NCBI GenBank assembly: GCA_049680625.1
Contig: JBAUID010000172.1
Location: 3,472 to 67,471 of the forward strand
DNA: 64,000 bases
Source of the DNA: JAUIAI01 sp049680625
GTDB taxonomy: Bacteria > Pseudomonadota > Gammaproteobacteria > Burkholderiales > Burkholderiaceae_E
Reading direction: 5' to 3'
Below the pieces are notes generated by a model that had not been told where the DNA came from, did no database searches, and saw only the letters and a list, made by a program, of their open reading frames with translations. This document shows positions 62,816-64,000 of the stretch, one piece after another; position 1 is the first letter of the stretch, and the number at the start of each line of letters is the position of its first letter. The translations under genes and the position numbers were made by a program.

Positions 62816-63697
62816 CTAATTAGGGGCAGTCTGGCTTGTTGTTGGTGCTTCAACAACAACATAGCCACCCGCGTAGGGTCGCAGATAAACACCGTCGGCA
62901 GAAAAATACTGCTGACCGTCGCGATTCACCTCGGCATAGCCCGACGGCAACTGGGGCATGGTTAAACCCACTGGTGGCAACACCGGATGCAGACGTCCGC
63001 CGTGCGGCACATACCATACGCCTTGTGCAAATAAGTACTGGTTGCCATGATGATTAGCCATTTCGAAAACTGGCAGTTTGCGGCTGTCATGACGGGGGGC
63101 ACCCTGACGATACCCCTGAAGGTTACGCTGTGAAGCCGGCGCCACTTTGGTAGCCAGCGCACTTACGAGCGCCTGCCCTGACGGGCCAAAACTGATGCCA
63201 CTGGACTCTCGCGGCGCTGCAGGCGAGCGGGGATCGATTACGTTATTGGTGCGTCGTGGTGGCAGACTGTCCGTCAGTCGCCGGATTTCGGTCGGCGTTA
63301 AACCAACTCTGTCTGGCTGGCGCTGACCCGATATCGTCGCCACACGGTGTGCCGGATTGTTATTGCGATTGGTACGTGCATTGAAGTAAACCGACGGCAT
63401 GTTCGGCTGCCCGGCGCCACTCTGCCCGGTACCACGGTCAAAGTAATAATTGCGTGGGCCTAAACCCTGGCCTGTCGCCTGCGGCTGGCGCATCCCACGT
63501 TGATAGCGGCCAGTTCCGCGCTGCCCGCCGGCACCGGGTAACGTACCAACCACCACCTGGCCCTGGGGTGATGGCGCCGAATAAACGCCAACCCGTCCCT
63601 TGGCACCGGCGAAGGCCGCGCCCTGAGCTGCAAAACACGCGGCGACAGTCAAACCAAGCAGACCGACGCAGCGCCCGCCACGAACATGAATCATCAT
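62816..63697 (-). CDS. DUF6515-like exported protein
   Basis: A 293-residue protein with a signal peptide (about 1-31, ending AFA-GA). A Gly/Gln/Arg/Asn-rich, probably disordered middle part follows (about 40-200). The C-terminal domain repeats Tyr-rich strands (GNQYLFAQGVWYVPHGG, PPVG, LPSGYAEV, GQQYFSADGVYLRPYAGGYVVVE), the pattern of DUF6515 proteins. Function is unknown; such proteins sit in the periplasm or outer envelope. AGGGAA lies before the two adjacent ATGs at the start. Confidence 0.75.
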   Translation of the reverse strand: MMIHVRGGRCVGLLGLTVAACFAAQGAAFAGAKGRVGVYSAPSPQGQVVVGTLPGAGGQRGTGRYQRGMRQPQATGQGLGPRNYYFDRGTGQSGAGQPNMPSVYFNARTNRNNNPAHRVATISGQRQPDRVGLTPTEIRRLTDSLPPRRTNNVIDPRSPAAPRESSGISFGPSGQALVSALATKVAPASQRNLQGYRQGAPRHDSRKLPVFEMANHHGNQYLFAQGVWYVPHGGRLHPVLPPVGLTMPQLPSGYAEVNRDGQQYFSADGVYLRPYAGGYVVVEAPTTSQTAPN

Positions 63698-63886
63698 ATG
63701 TATTCCCTGTTGTACTGTTTGTTTTCACAAGGAGACCACAGTGCCCTGCCTGCGGGCAAGGGCATAAGTAGGCTGGTTTGCCATTCCTGTGAGAAACGCC
63801 CACTATTTATGCTCCGTAGCGTCGATTCACTTTACGAAACCGCGCTGAATATTGCGCATTTTGTGACTCAAAGGAAATTATTTTTC

Positions 63887-64000
63887 ATGTCGACAACCAA
63901 TTGCAGACGCTTTTTCACCCTGAAATTTCCCCGAGTTACCGCCGGAGCAGCGGGGGTGATACTCGCTTCGGCGGTCAGCGCGACCCACGCCGCCGAACCC
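63887..64000 (+). CDS. Exported protein, 5' end only
   Basis: The first 38 residues of a gene that runs off the window. A basic start (TNCRRFFTLKFPR) is followed by a hydrophobic core (AGAAGVILASAVSA) and a cleavage-like THA-AEP, which is a signal peptide. AAGGA lies about 11 bp upstream of the ATG. The mature protein is not visible, so no function can be given. Confidence 0.7.
   Translation, partial: MSTTNCRRFFTLKFPRVTAGAAGVILASAVSATHAAEP

Noticed and set aside
1..64000. CRISPR arrays, transposases or prophage genes
   Set aside because: No regularly spaced direct repeats and no transposase, integrase or phage structural genes were found on either strand.

Overview
The window (about 55% GC by eye) looks like chromosome from a gammaproteobacterium that I cannot name more precisely. 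The best evidence is the minus-strand block purF, cvpA, SPOR protein, folC, accD, trpA, trpB, trpF, truA, fimV, asd, leuB, leuD, leuC (17.7-34.2 kb). This is the usual gammaproteobacterial neighbourhood around fimV/truA/accD/purF, here with trpBA between trpF and accD. No rRNA, tRNA, CRISPR array, transposase or prophage gene was found.

Layout. 0-4.2 kb: the 3' end of a large surface or secreted protein made of twelve Ig-like repeats, arranged as an alternating two-domain unit. 4.2-6.4 kb: small minus-strand genes (ArsC-like reductase, two GNAT acetyltransferases, YtoQ). 6.5-10 kb: a lone dnaE2 error-prone polymerase gene with a consensus LexA box. 10-17.4 kb: SulP anion transporter, MaoC hydratase, znuCB zinc importer, APH-like kinase, pirin and metZ. 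17.4-34.2 kb: purine, folate, fatty acid, tryptophan and leucine biosynthesis with fimV. 34.3-38.3 kb: MFS permease, aroC, gltX. 38.3-39.4 kb: an apparently gene-free stretch. 39.4-41.9 kb: a lipoprotein and a glycine-rich TerB-like protein converging on a shared terminator. 42.2-47.9 kb: a tightly packed cassette of a TfdA-like dioxygenase, an ABC ATPase and two ABC-2 permeases that each carry a gluzincin-like domain. 48.5-50.8 kb: crotonase, GlcG/HbpS-like protein and a GT-A-like protein. 51-62.7 kb: the urea ABC transporter urtABCDE followed directly by ureD-A-B-C-E-F-G and a mini HupE/UreJ-like gene, behind a sigma-54 type promoter. 62.8-64 kb: a DUF6515-like exported protein and the start of another exported protein.

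How the genes work together. UrtABCDE imports urea and UreABC splits it to ammonia and carbon dioxide after nickel insertion by UreDEFG. The -24/-12 promoter and nearby GGTGCA/TGCACC half-sites suggest NtrC control under nitrogen limitation. The leu, trp, aroC, asd, metZ, purF, folC and accD genes show that the organism makes its own amino acids, purines and fatty acids. The least ordinary part is the dioxygenase/ABC/gluzincin cassette. One permease keeps a complete HExxH...E zinc site and its partner has lost the catalytic residues at the matching position, which looks like an active/inactive heteromeric pair of transporter-peptidase fusions.
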